Assembly: GCA_029953675.1 (NCBI GenBank)
Contig: JAMWBK010000001.1
Coordinates: 1,339,001-1,403,000, forward strand
Length of the DNA stretch: 64,000 bases
Source: Rhodosorus marinus
Taxonomy: Eukaryota > Rhodophyta > Stylonematophyceae > Stylonematales > Stylonemataceae
Reading direction: 5' to 3'
Shown here: positions 41,278-51,300 of the stretch, piece by piece
How positions within the stretch are numbered: the stretch's first letter is position 1
How the letters are laid out: each line of letters opens with the position of its first letter
Translations under genes and position numbers: made by a program
The notes under the pieces: model-generated
What the model was told of the DNA's origin: nothing
Database searches by the model: none
What the model saw: the letters and a program-made list of their open reading frames with translations, nothing else

Positions 41278-44200
41278 ATGGGACGGGAGGTGCTTGTGCT
41301 TTTCATAGTCGCCGTGGTGGCGATGCAGTATAGGGGGGTTGGAGGAGCGCTGACGCAGGTTGATTTTGAGGATGTTTCTGTCGCGGAGGATATTCCCGGT
41401 CTTCCTACGGACTTTGCGTTCATGCCTCCCGGTCAGACGGACCGGATTTTGGTCACCGATTTTAGAGGCATGGTTCAAGTTGTTGTGAAGGGGGCAGTTC
41501 AGAAGAAACTGTTTCTGGATGAGAGGGTGTCCCAGGAGGAGCGGGATAATTTCATAGGCTACGGGAATTTTGGGGATAGAGGTATTGCACCAGAGTATCG
41601 GGCTGTCGCGGTAGATTCTGACTTTGAAAATTTTCCGTTCGTGTACTTTGCGTACATCTACTATCCCGCAACTGTGGAAGGACCAGTACAAATTCCCATG
41701 CAAGGGTTTGTGAAGCGATATAGAGTGAGCCCTGACCTCTCAGAGGTCGATCGCAGCACGGGGAAAATCATTTTTGGAAACTACGTTAACGGAAACTGTT
41801 TGGAGGTTGACGTGAAGGAGGACAACTACTGCGTAACTCGTCCGCCACATAACATGTCCGGGTTGCTGTCAGACCCGAACGGCAGACTTTGGATAACCAC
41901 AGGGGACTCTGCGTTTGTGTACGACTCTGAACGACCCTTGGCAATGAGGTCTCAGGACCTTGACTCGCTATACGGAAAAGTGCTGCGGGTGAGTCGAAAT
42001 GGGTTAGGTCTGAGCTCTAACCCGTACTACAACGGGGACCGGCGGGCAAACCGTTCAAAGGTGATGGCTTTGGGGTTGCGAAACCCATGGAATATTCACT
42101 GGGACGACGCGCTTGGAACAGCGTGGGTGTCTGATGTTGGGGAAGCATCGCTCGAGGAATTCAATCTGGTCCGGCCGCGGGCGAACTTTGAGTGGCCGTG
42201 CTTTGAGTCGGAGCTCGATCGCTTTCAGTTTGGCATCTTCCCCGAATGTGCGGACATGCTCAATGACGTGCCACCATCGTCCGGCGCCGTGTATACAGGG
42301 ACGAGAGCCGGCCCGGCGTTCAGCTACTCGCACCGAGAGGGTACTGCGAATACTGGTGTGGCTCCAGTGAACATTGAGGGATGGCCAGAAACTTTCGACC
42401 ACGGCGTGTATTTTTGTGATTATAGCGGAAATTGGATACGGTACGTCAAAGTAGACGAAGCTGGTAACGTGGTGTCGGAGGCTCTCGATTTTGCCACCGA
42501 GGTTCTCGGGCCGGTCAACATTAGAACGGGAAGTGACGGATGTCTATATTACCTGGCACTCACTGCCAGCCAGCTAGGCAAGATCTGTTACAGGGAGGAC
42601 AATTCACGGCCCGAGGTGGTTGGGATCGTACCGCCGAATGGGTTCGTGGGGGTGGCGCGGTCTGCCGTGGTTGAGGTGGCGGTAAGCAAGAAGGTGACAG
42701 CGGAGACGTCATTAGCGGCTATAACTGTGGTGGAGAGTGTATCGGGGGAAACTGTTGCCGGGTTTGTGGAGCAGGATGAGACCAGGAACATTCTAACCTT
42801 CGTACCGAGCGATCTACTGAAGGGGGACACGATGTACACGGTGACGGTTTCCGGGTTGATCGACCAGAAAGGTATTTCAATGAAGGGTGAGGAGATAGGT
42901 ACGTTTGTGACGGGCAGTGGTTTTTTACGATATCTTTCCGATCTTCCCCTGACCGTGGATCCAAGGCCGAGGCGGGTTGTGCGTGACATGGCGGAGGATG
43001 GCTTGACTCGCATCACAATCCGCGGGAAAAGGTTCAGGAAAGGTTTGAGCTTTAGCCCTGTGGTGCTGATAGATGTACAAGTCCCCAATGGATGTACGTC
43101 GATCGAAGGTTACTACGGGATTGACGACATCTCCCGCAGGATCGCGAGCGGTGCTGTTATATTTACGATTGCTGTGGACGGCACCTTTGTCTACGATTCG
43201 ACGGTGGATGGTCTCGGAATACCTAGTAGAAAGATCGACCCCGAGTTTTACTTCAGGTTGGCGGTGGAGAGTGGCAGCACCGTGACTTTGAGGGGCGACT
43301 TTGGTGACCTCGATGACATAGAAGCGATCGAGAATCGTGGAGTGTGGGCTGACGTTGCCTTCCGCTGCGGGAACTTGGATTCCAGCGCCCCAAAGGTCCA
43401 GTCGTTCGATCCCGGCAACGGCGAAACCACATCGACCAATCCTGTGATTCGTATCAGGTTCGACGAAGTCATGAACTATAACACGATCATTCAGGCGGTG
43501 AGCATCGAGTCAGTGGATGGGCGTCGTATCCCGTGGCTTCCGGTGGAGAATACCAACCCCCAAGTTTTCCTCCTCGCCGTGGAGGACCTAGAGTTCGACG
43601 AGACGTACATCGTGAGTATATCCAAGGAGGCCGCGGACGTTTCTGGGAACAGAATGGAACAAGCCGTGCAGTGGTCGTTTACGACGGAGTCACCACCGGC
43701 GAGTGGCGAGAGGCTCCAACTCGTTGGAGATCTGATACCCACGCGCTTAAACGGCGGTGTCTCCTTCGACGGATTTCCTAGGGAATTGTCACCAGGCGTG
43801 GAAGTATACAAGAATGGACTTGGCATGCAGGCAAATGCCATGGTCAGCTACGACCTGAGTGGTCTAGGGTGCCGTCGCTTAAGAGGGCGGACGGGTAAAG
43901 ACGCGACTGCGGGGGGCGATTCTGGTGCTTGTCGGCTTCAGATTTTCAGCGGTGCGAGTGAGCGTACGTCCAGAATGCGTTTGGATCGGTACCCTCGCGC
44001 TGGCAAACCATCCCGGGGGTTAAATATTGGCGTGGAAGGGGATAGGTATCTGAAGATTAAGGTCTCCGCGGGAGGAGACGATGGACGTGCTAACGACCTT
44101 TGCGATATCGGACGAGCAAGAATGGAGTGCGATGGTGATGATATTTACCTGACACGTCTCACTCCGTTGTCTAAGCGCGGAGTGGTTGAACGGAACAGGA

Positions 44201-45078
44201 GCGCGGTCCGGCTACCATTGCAGCTGCTCAGCTCTTCAATGACCTTCGATGCTGGAGTCGTGATCCCTGCCGGGGCGGAAGTTGCATATGAAATTCCTGG
44301 TCGGTGCTCGACTGTAAGCTTCACTGTAGGAGCGGGTAACGGAGCAGTTTCTGGAGATACCAAGTTGGTGACAACGGTGGACGGGCAGACTGTTTGTACC
44401 GAGCAGAACTTTGTACACCGCGACGGAGCGAGGACGTTTTCGTGCAACGTTGAAGGAGGGGAGGAGCTCAAACTGGAGGCCATCAGAGGAGAGACTGGCG
44501 GCGCCATTGTCGTGGGGGAGGCCGAGCTGGACTGTGCAGTGGGAACTCGAAAACCGGTCTGTGAGATAATCTCGCTCCCCACCAGCTTTCGAGTCGGCGA
44601 CAAGGTCGAATATAGAGGACAAGGCTACCGCTTCAACGGTGAAGAGTTACCTGCGAGTGCTCTCAGCTGGGAACTAACGCTTGTGCACTGTGAGCCGGAG
44701 TGTCATGATCATCCGCAAGACATTGTAGAAGGCAGGAAGAGGGGAAGCTACCACGTCCCTGACCACGGGGACTACTTCTTCGTCAAGATCGACTGCATAG
44801 TGAATGATGGAGGTGAGGTTTCGAGGATGTCGAGGAGCGTTCTTCCAGATACGGCATTGATAACGGTGGAATCCAGGCCTATCGGAAAGCTCGCCACAGT
44901 CGATGGCACAAACGGCGAGACGCCGCTCTCAAAGACAGTGGTTGTGGGCGCGACATTCACCGTGGACGCCGACCCCGTAGCATTCAGAAGCTGGTCACAT
45001 GACAAAACTCTCGGAGCAACCTTTGAATACACTCTTGAAGACCAAAACCCCGTCGTATTTGACGCCAGGTACAACTGA
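41278..45078 (+). CDS. Gene 3: secreted PQQ-dependent sugar dehydrogenase-like protein with Big_5 and NPCBM domains
   Basis: The 1266-aa product starts at ATG 41278 (MGREVLVLFIV), giving a signal peptide; the in-frame GTG at 41245 is rejected. The propeller is nearly identical to that of gene 2 (PHNMSGLL, GLRNPW, DVGEASLEEFNLV). It is followed by Big_5, NPCBM, Big_5, NPCBM and a third NPCBM-like region, then the C-terminal HCEPECHDHP motif and the end FDARYN. Two Cys-containing patches in the NPCBM-like regions are shared with all paralogues and probably form disulfides outside the cell. AATAAA at 45136-45141 lies about 60 bp past the stop. It is the nearest intact relative of the pseudogene at 34091-37345. 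Confidence 0.85.
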   Translation: MGREVLVLFIVAVVAMQYRGVGGALTQVDFEDVSVAEDIPGLPTDFAFMPPGQTDRILVTDFRGMVQVVVKGAVQKKLFLDERVSQEERDNFIGYGNFGDRGIAPEYRAVAVDSDFENFPFVYFAYIYYPATVEGPVQIPMQGFVKRYRVSPDLSEVDRSTGKIIFGNYVNGNCLEVDVKEDNYCVTRPPHNMSGLLSDPNGRLWITTGDSAFVYDSERPLAMRSQDLDSLYGKVLRVSRNGLGLSSNPYYNGDRRANRSKVMALGLRNPWNIHWDDALGTAWVSDVGEASLEEFNLVRPRANFEWPCFESELDRFQFGIFPECADMLNDVPPSSGAVYTGTRAGPAFSYSHREGTANTGVAPVNIEGWPETFDHGVYFCDYSGNWIRYVKVDEAGNVVSEALDFATEVLGPVNIRTGSDGCLYYLALTASQLGKICYREDNSRPEVVGIVPPNGFVGVARSAVVEVAVSKKVTAETSLAAITVVESVSGETVAGFVEQDETRNILTFVPSDLLKGDTMYTVTVSGLIDQKGISMKGEEIGTFVTGSGFLRYLSDLPLTVDPRPRRVVRDMAEDGLTRITIRGKRFRKGLSFSPVVLIDVQVPNGCTSIEGYYGIDDISRRIASGAVIFTIAVDGTFVYDSTVDGLGIPSRKIDPEFYFRLAVESGSTVTLRGDFGDLDDIEAIENRGVWADVAFRCGNLDSSAPKVQSFDPGNGETTSTNPVIRIRFDEVMNYNTIIQAVSIESVDGRRIPWLPVENTNPQVFLLAVEDLEFDETYIVSISKEAADVSGNRMEQAVQWSFTTESPPASGERLQLVGDLIPTRLNGGVSFDGFPRELSPGVEVYKNGLGMQANAMVSYDLSGLGCRRLRGRTGKDATAGGDSGACRLQIFSGASERTSRMRLDRYPRAGKPSRGLNIGVEGDRYLKIKVSAGGDDGRANDLCDIGRARMECDGDDIYLTRLTPLSKRGVVERNRSAVRLPLQLLSSSMTFDAGVVIPAGAEVAYEIPGRCSTVSFTVGAGNGAVSGDTKLVTTVDGQTVCTEQNFVHRDGARTFSCNVEGGEELKLEAIRGETGGAIVVGEAELDCAVGTRKPVCEIISLPTSFRVGDKVEYRGQGYRFNGEELPASALSWELTLVHCEPECHDHPQDIVEGRKRGSYHVPDHGDYFFVKIDCIVNDGGEVSRMSRSVLPDTALITVESRPIGKLATVDGTNGETPLSKTVVVGATFTVDADPVAFRSWSHDKTLGATFEYTLEDQNPVVFDARYN

Positions 45079-45342
45079 GGGAGAGCATGGAACCGGTGTC
45101 TCCCAACATTATTCTTCTGCTGCTTGATTGGTCGTAATAAAATTAAATCAGTATGTAAGCTTTATAATTGGATATAATAGACCTATATCATGATGTAAGC
45201 TTTTTATTGGCTAATTCGAATACGGCGCTGGATATCGCAAAATGCATACAGCGACTGTGAAACGGAATCAAGGGTACACAAGCCGCGCAAGAAATGTTGT
45301 TTTGCTGCAACGAGACAGGTTCTCATTTTCCTTGATGAATCC
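45079..45342. other. 3' flank of gene 3
   Basis: AT-rich sequence contains a short direct repeat (ATGTAAGCTTT at about 45154 and 45194) and the probable polyadenylation signal at 45136. No gene was recognised. Confidence 0.4.
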
Positions 45343-46400
45343 CTAAGAATTCCGCGTTGCTGGGGTTGCTTTTGTTGGAACTGGAAGTTCTTTCATATTT
45401 GTTAAGGTGTCTTGGATTCCAAGCGCCTTCTCCCGAGGCCTTTTCCGGCTGCCTCGCCTTGGCCTTGCGCTCAAGATTCCTTCAGGCAATTGGATTGTGT
45501 AAGGCCAGTCCTCCACAGCTACTCCAGACTGATAAAGCATCATACTCATTAACTGTAAAATTAATGAGTTGGCTCTCTCAGCAATCCCATTTCTCTCTGG
45601 CGAGCAAAGTGCTCATGATCCCATTCTATTCCATAAGATTTGCTCTTAGATCTCAGACTTCATGTATTTCATGAAGTTTTCCTCTCTGCTCAAGTTTCCG
45701 GAATTCCGACTAGGACTTGTGCCTTTTTCTTCCGCGCTCACCCTTTCTCTTCCGTCCCTTTAGCCAGACCAGCTCATCACTTCGGATGGCACACTTTCAA
45801 CAAACATTCACATGTTCAGGACTCTACAAGTCCGTATCAGGCACTTGCTCTTCCGGTCATATCGGACCTCTGCCATGGCTTGGGGTTTTCGAATTCGGGG
45901 TTTCGCGCAGGACTTTTCCGACTCGTAGCAAACAATCCGGCTGCACGAGCCCTTGCAGAACTTCCATTGTGCAAGTGTCGCCATTGGAACGGTAACAAAA
46001 CTCTCACATTCTTGTCCAAGTACTTCGTCTTTGGTTCATGTTCTCTGCCTAGCACAGTCTTTGTCTTCTTCCTCCATGCGCCATTGCAGTCTTGCTTCGC
46101 CTGAGTTCGTAAGCTCTCTGCGCCCGGTTAGCTGTCATTATCATGCTCAATTGCTCTCCACGAAACCTCCACATCCCGTTCTTCGCTTCGGTACAAGGAG
46201 CTGGACGAGGTCCTCCTTTGCAACGGACTTCCCCAAACCATTAACCTTCTCTATAATCCAGTTCATCCTCATCTTCTTACTTCACGCGGCTCCCGGACGG
46301 TGAGCTGGGCTCATAACCTGTTGGGACTGGAAGTTCTTACAAAGCTATAGAGACCCATGGAGGCGAATCATAACCTTTGAGCAAGTTTGAGCCAGACCGT
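45343..46400 (-). mobile_element. Copia remnant: LTR end, tRNA-Met primer site, integrase
   Basis: On the minus strand, GGTTATGAGCCCAGC (46318 to 46304) is complementary to the anticodon arm of initiator tRNA-Met, the internal primer site used by Drosophila copia. It directly follows an LTR-like end, CCCAACA. Further on, 45650 to 45470 reads CSPERNGIAERANSL, then MSMMLYQSGVAVEDWPY, the integrase segment in which Copia proteins have NGxAERxN. Most of gag and protease between the two is missing or unrecognisable. Confidence 0.65.
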
Positions 46401-46701
46401 CTATATCCTTTTATCTCACTTACTTCACTCCTAGCTTCCCATCCTAATCGTGGGGAATCCACAACTTGTATAGGTATTAGCTCATTAGCGAACTCAAGGA
46501 AGGAAGATGTCAAAGCTTGGCTTCGCATTCAAGAAAACTTGTTTCTACAATCCCAATACATGCAATTCTCATTCTCGCACTGTCTGAGCTACACACAAAA
46601 TGTTAGCCATGACCCCAACTACAATACACAATCCCCCTGGTCCCAGGGGGGGAGGGTGGGGGAAGACTCGAAATCTTTCAGAATTTTAACGATTGGTGAT
46701 G

Positions 46702-46905
46702 GGCTTAGTCGGAGGCTGCAAAAACACCCCGAGGAGAAAGAAAAAGGCTACTGCAGGCGAAGATCACGCGCCTCCAACATCGAAGCAGCATTCATACGCT
46801 CCAACGGGAAACTCAAACGGGTTTACAACGAGTTAGTCCGCGGGAACTAACGGAATCCATAATCTCAAAACACTCAATTACAAAAGATACCAGACGATGC
46901 CCTAA
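46702..46905 (-). mobile_element. LINE B-like tail
   Basis: The reverse complement shows GATGTTGGAGGCGCGTGATC, the CTCGGGG segment of the 3' UTR and the terminus CAGCCTCCGACTAAG, as in the older B subfamily at 25185-25482. It is 5'-truncated and carries indels. Confidence 0.7.
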
Positions 46906-47345
46906 ATTGGAAGTGGCGGTGAGAAAATTCAGTCAGTATTCAGTGATTGACTTAGGATCAATCAATCAATGTTCCTTTTTCATCGAATTGATCCGCATTT
47001 TTGTCCGCCATTTTTGTTTTTCTTAATAGGATTGGAAGAATGACCACTTCCCACGGTGGAGGGCAAAACCAAAAATAAAGAAAATGCAGTTCTGTTTTAA
47101 GGTATATAGGCTAGTTTTGTCCTGGAAAATCCCTTCAGTTCGATCCTAAGGGACGATTTCTACAATGATTGGGCCCAAATGTAGGTCCTAAGTTTAGACT
47201 GGCTGTCGGATTTTTCTCAACCAGTTTTTGGAAAATTTTCCTCTGGTCAAGGCTCATGTTTGTTTTTTGTTTTCTGGTTCCGATGTAACTAAATGTTTAC
47301 TTGTTCGGAGACTTCCCAACAAACGGTATTTCAATCCGAAACGGC

Positions 47346-47603
47346 ATGCGGTGCATGGCGCCTCCGACGCGTCTCTCTCTTGAGGAGTTTGATCAGCTTG
47401 CGGAAACCCTACACAGGATCTACAGTGTGTGCGCGAAGGAGACTCTATTCCCCTACCCGGAAAAATGCTTGGGAAGGTCCGCCCTCCTTCCGGTTCCTAT
47501 TATGCCGCATCCAGGCAGCTCCACGAAACGCAAAAGCAAACAAAAAAAAGAAGAATTTGGTACGTCTGATTCTCTACGCCAACTGGACGACGACATTTGC
47601 TAA
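47346..47603 (+). CDS. Hypothetical 85-aa ORF
   Basis: ATG 47346 opens a frame with MAPPTRLSLEEFDQLAETL followed by HRIYSVCAKE and a lysine-rich stretch. It has no signal peptide or recognised domain. The composition looks protein-like in the first half, so it may be the remnant of a larger gene, but chance is possible. Confidence 0.2.
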   Translation: MRCMAPPTRLSLEEFDQLAETLHRIYSVCAKETLFPYPEKCLGRSALLPVPIMPHPGSSTKRKSKQKKEEFGTSDSLRQLDDDIC

Positions 47604-48174
47604 CTGCTGCGATGCAAAATCAACTTTTCCAAACATCGCCGAATCAGAAAATTCAAAAGAAACGTGCTTGCCAAAGAACATGTCGAGACATTCCAATGTT
47701 ACTTCAGATATACCCACCCTGAGGTCTGGCCCGGGTTTTTAGGTGCGGGGCAGGAGAAGGGACGTTTTTTGGTCTGATTAAACTGGCCAAGGAGGTTCTT
47801 CAGCCAATGTTCTCAACGGAACATCGGCCTCAAGATGTGAGCTTTGGAGAAACTCCACGGGTTTTTGTGTTTTTCTGAAGTAAAACTCTGGCCAAACTGT
47901 CACCCAATGTCCCCTTCCCCTAATGTCATTCATACTCCCGATGAGTATCTCCACGCGAGAAAAGATTTTCATCATGAAAACACCATTTATGACTTTTTTT
48001 CCCGGGCCAAAACCCTAGCCACTGTCAATGGCGTTAAATGGAAACGTCGTTTTTCGGAAGGAAATTCTGGTCAGGAGGACCAGGAATCCCAACTGGATTT
48101 CAAAGAGTATAATCACGGAGTTCAGAGTGTTTCTAAGGAATATTTGAGAGGAAAGAAGGAAGGAGACTGGTTGC
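47604..48174. other. Intergenic region upstream of gene 4
   Basis: A palindromic pair, GCCAATGTTCT then CAAC then GGAACATCGGC, lies at 47803-47828, with further TGGCCAA words at 47785 and 47890. No gene was recognised. Confidence 0.4.
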
Positions 48175-48294
48175 GGGTGGGAAGGGAGGGCGAGGGGGAG
48201 GGGAGAGAGGGGAAGGATGTGATCAGGATCCAATTCCTCTGATTTGAGGAGGATTCAATGGTTTTGGGAGTTTTTAAGCGCTTGGCGATATAAT
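48175..48294 (+). promoter_or_regulatory. G-quadruplex motif and TATA-like element upstream of gene 4
   Basis: Six consecutive runs of at least three G with loops of one to three bases span 48175-48203, about 150-175 bp upstream of ATG 48351. TATAAT lies at 48289-48294, 57 bp upstream of the ATG. Roles are inferred from position. Confidence 0.45.
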
Positions 48295-48350
48295 GTTTGG
48301 GAGTGGTGAGAGCTGTGAGAGTTTGTGGTTGCGGATTTTGTGAACTGAAT

Positions 48351-51300
48351 ATGGGGAGTGGAGTGTTGCTCTTATTGGTTGTGGCTTCGCTGGCTTGCAA
48401 GCAGGCAGTAGTCGGAGCAGCGCTGACGAGGGTAGATTTTAGGGATCTTCCTGTCGCGGAGGATATTCCTGGACTTCCGACCGACTTTGACTTTTTGCCT
48501 CATGGTCAGACGGACCGGATTTTGGTGTCGGGGTACAGAGGCCTGGTGCAGGTTGTCTTGAAGGGGGTGGTCCAGAAAAAGCTGTTTCTGGACAATACAG
48601 TTCCCCAGGAGGTTCGGGACAAATTCACTGGGCACTCCAAGCTCCTCGATAGAGGCCTTGCACACGAGTATCGAGCAGTCGCGATAGATGCGGACTTTGA
48701 TCATAATCCGTACGTGTACTTTTCGTACGTACTCTACCCGGAAAGGGTAGAAGGAATTGCTCCCCAGGGATTTGTCAGTCGATATCGCGTGAGCGATGAC
48801 CTCACAGAGGCCGTCATCAGCTCAGAGACTGTCATTCTGGGAAGCTACGTGAATGGAGATTGCAGAAACGTAACCTCGAGTGAGGACAATATTTGCATAA
48901 CGCGTGGGGCACATACCATGGGCGGGTTATTCACAGATCCCGAGGGCAACGTGTGGATATCAATAGGAGACTCTGCTTTTGCCGCCGATTATGACCGACC
49001 GAACGCGATGAGATGCCAGGACATTGACTCCCTGTACGGGAAAGTCTTGAGGGTAGACCGGAACGGGAAGGGTCTGCCAGGCAACCCATATTACAACGGC
49101 GATCGGGAGGCGAACCGGTCAAAAGTGATTTCTTCGGGTCTACGCAACCCATGGAACATTCACTGGGACGCCGAGCTCAGCACCGCCTGGCTGGCTGATA
49201 CTGGCGAGTCAACGCTTGAGGAGTTCAACCTGGTTGAATTTGGGGGGAATTACGAGTGGCCTTGCAAGGAGTCCTATCTCGATCGCTTTCAGTTTGGCGT
49301 CTTCCCTGAATGTGCGGACATCCTCGGTGCCGTTCCACCATCGTCCAGACCCGCATATACAGGTAGAAGAGTCAGCGCAGCATTCAGCTACCACCACACG
49401 GAGGGTACTGCTGTGACGGCAGCCCTGAAGGTGAACATCGCGGACTGGCCAGAAGAATTCCAGAACGGTGTGTACTTCAGCGACTATACTGGAAACTGGA
49501 TAAAGTACGTTAAGATAGATCGCACAGGCAAGGTAGTCTCCGAGGCTTTCGACTTTGCCTCCGAGGTACCGGGCCCGGTCAATATCAGAATCGGTAGCAA
49601 TGCGTGTTTGTACTACTTGGCGCTTACTGCGAGTCAGCTGGGTCGGATCTGTTACCACGAGAATAATTCACCTCCGGTCGTCACTGGTCTAGTCCCTCCG
49701 AACGGCTTCAAGGATGCGGCTCGGTCGACCTTGATCGAGGTCGCGGTAAGCAAGAAGGTCACACCTGTATCCGCATGGGTGGCCATTACCGTGGAAGAGA
49801 CGGTATCGGGCAATGTCGTCGCCGGATCTGTGGAGCAGGATGATTTGAGGAATGTGCTTACTTTCGTACCGAACGCGATGCTGAAGGGGGCCACGAGGTA
49901 TACCGTGACCGTTTCTGGGCTTGTGGATTTCAAAGGAAAGCGCATGGTGGGGTCGGAGAGAAGCATATTCAAGACGGGCGAAGGTTTCCTCCAATACGTC
50001 TCCGACCTTCCGTTGGATGTAGAGCCACGTTTGGAAAGGGTTGCCCTGGACACAGCGTATGATCTAGTGACGCCCATCAAGATACGCGGGCGGCGTTTCA
50101 GGAAGGGCCTGAGCTTCACCCCATCGGTTCTGATAGATGTCAAAGTTCCCGAGGGATGTACGTCGGTGGATGGTTACTATGGGATGGAGGATCTTGCCTT
50201 TAGGATTACACGCGGCGCTATTATCTTTACGATCTTTGCGGACGGTACCCTTGTCTACGATTCAACCGTGGATGGTCTCAGAATTCCAAGTAGAAAGATC
50301 GACCCCGAGTACTTCTTTCGGTTGGACGTCAAGAGTGGAAGTACACTGACGTTTAGAGGCGACAAAGGAGACCCGGAAGGACCACTTAACAAGGATAATC
50401 GTGCGGTGTGGGCCGACCTTAGGTTCCGCTGCGGTGATTTAGATGCGACGTCTCCGAGGGTAGAGTCGTTTGAGCCGCACGAGGGCGAGATTACATCGAT
50501 CGACACCATGATTCGCATCACGTTCGACGAGGTCATGAACTTCAACACAATCATTCAGGCTGTAAGCATCAAATCAGCTGCTGGTCGTCGCATCCCCTGG
50601 CTTGCGATTGAACAGAGCAACCCTCAGCTATTCGTGCTCGCGGTAGAGGACCTGGAGTTCGACACAAGGTACGTGGTGAGCATATCTAAAGTAGCTACGG
50701 ACGTTTCCAGGAACCCGTTGGAAGCGGAAGTGGTGTGGTCATTTACGACGGAGTCACCGGCAGCCAGTGGCGAGATTCTCCGATTCGTGCGAGATTTGAT
50801 ACCCCACCGCTCAACAGGTGGCGTATCCTCCGACGGATTTCCGAGAAGTTTCAGTCCTGGAGTTCAAGTATACGACAAAGGTCTTGGTATGCGCGCAAAC
50901 TCCATGGTAAGCTACGACCTGAGCGGTCTAGGTTGTACTCGCTTCAGGGGGCGCACGGGTAGAGACGCGGCCGCGGGAGGCGATGCCGGTAGCTGCCGGC
51001 TTCAAATTTTCAGTGGTCCGAGCGCAAAAACGTCCACAAGGCGTGTGGACAGGTACCACCGAGCAGCTGAGCCTTCCGTTGCACTGGATTTTGACTTGCA
51101 AGGGGATAAGTACCTCGCGTTTAAGGTTTCTGCAGGTGGGGATGGCGGCAGAGCCAGAGACTTTTGTGACATCGCTGGAACGAGGTTGAAATGTGACAAG
51201 GGCAACATTAGAGTTGCAGATCTACCCGCGTTGGCTAGACAGGGAGTTATTGAGCGGAACAGAAGTGCTGCACGACTACCACTTCAGCTGTTTCGCTATT

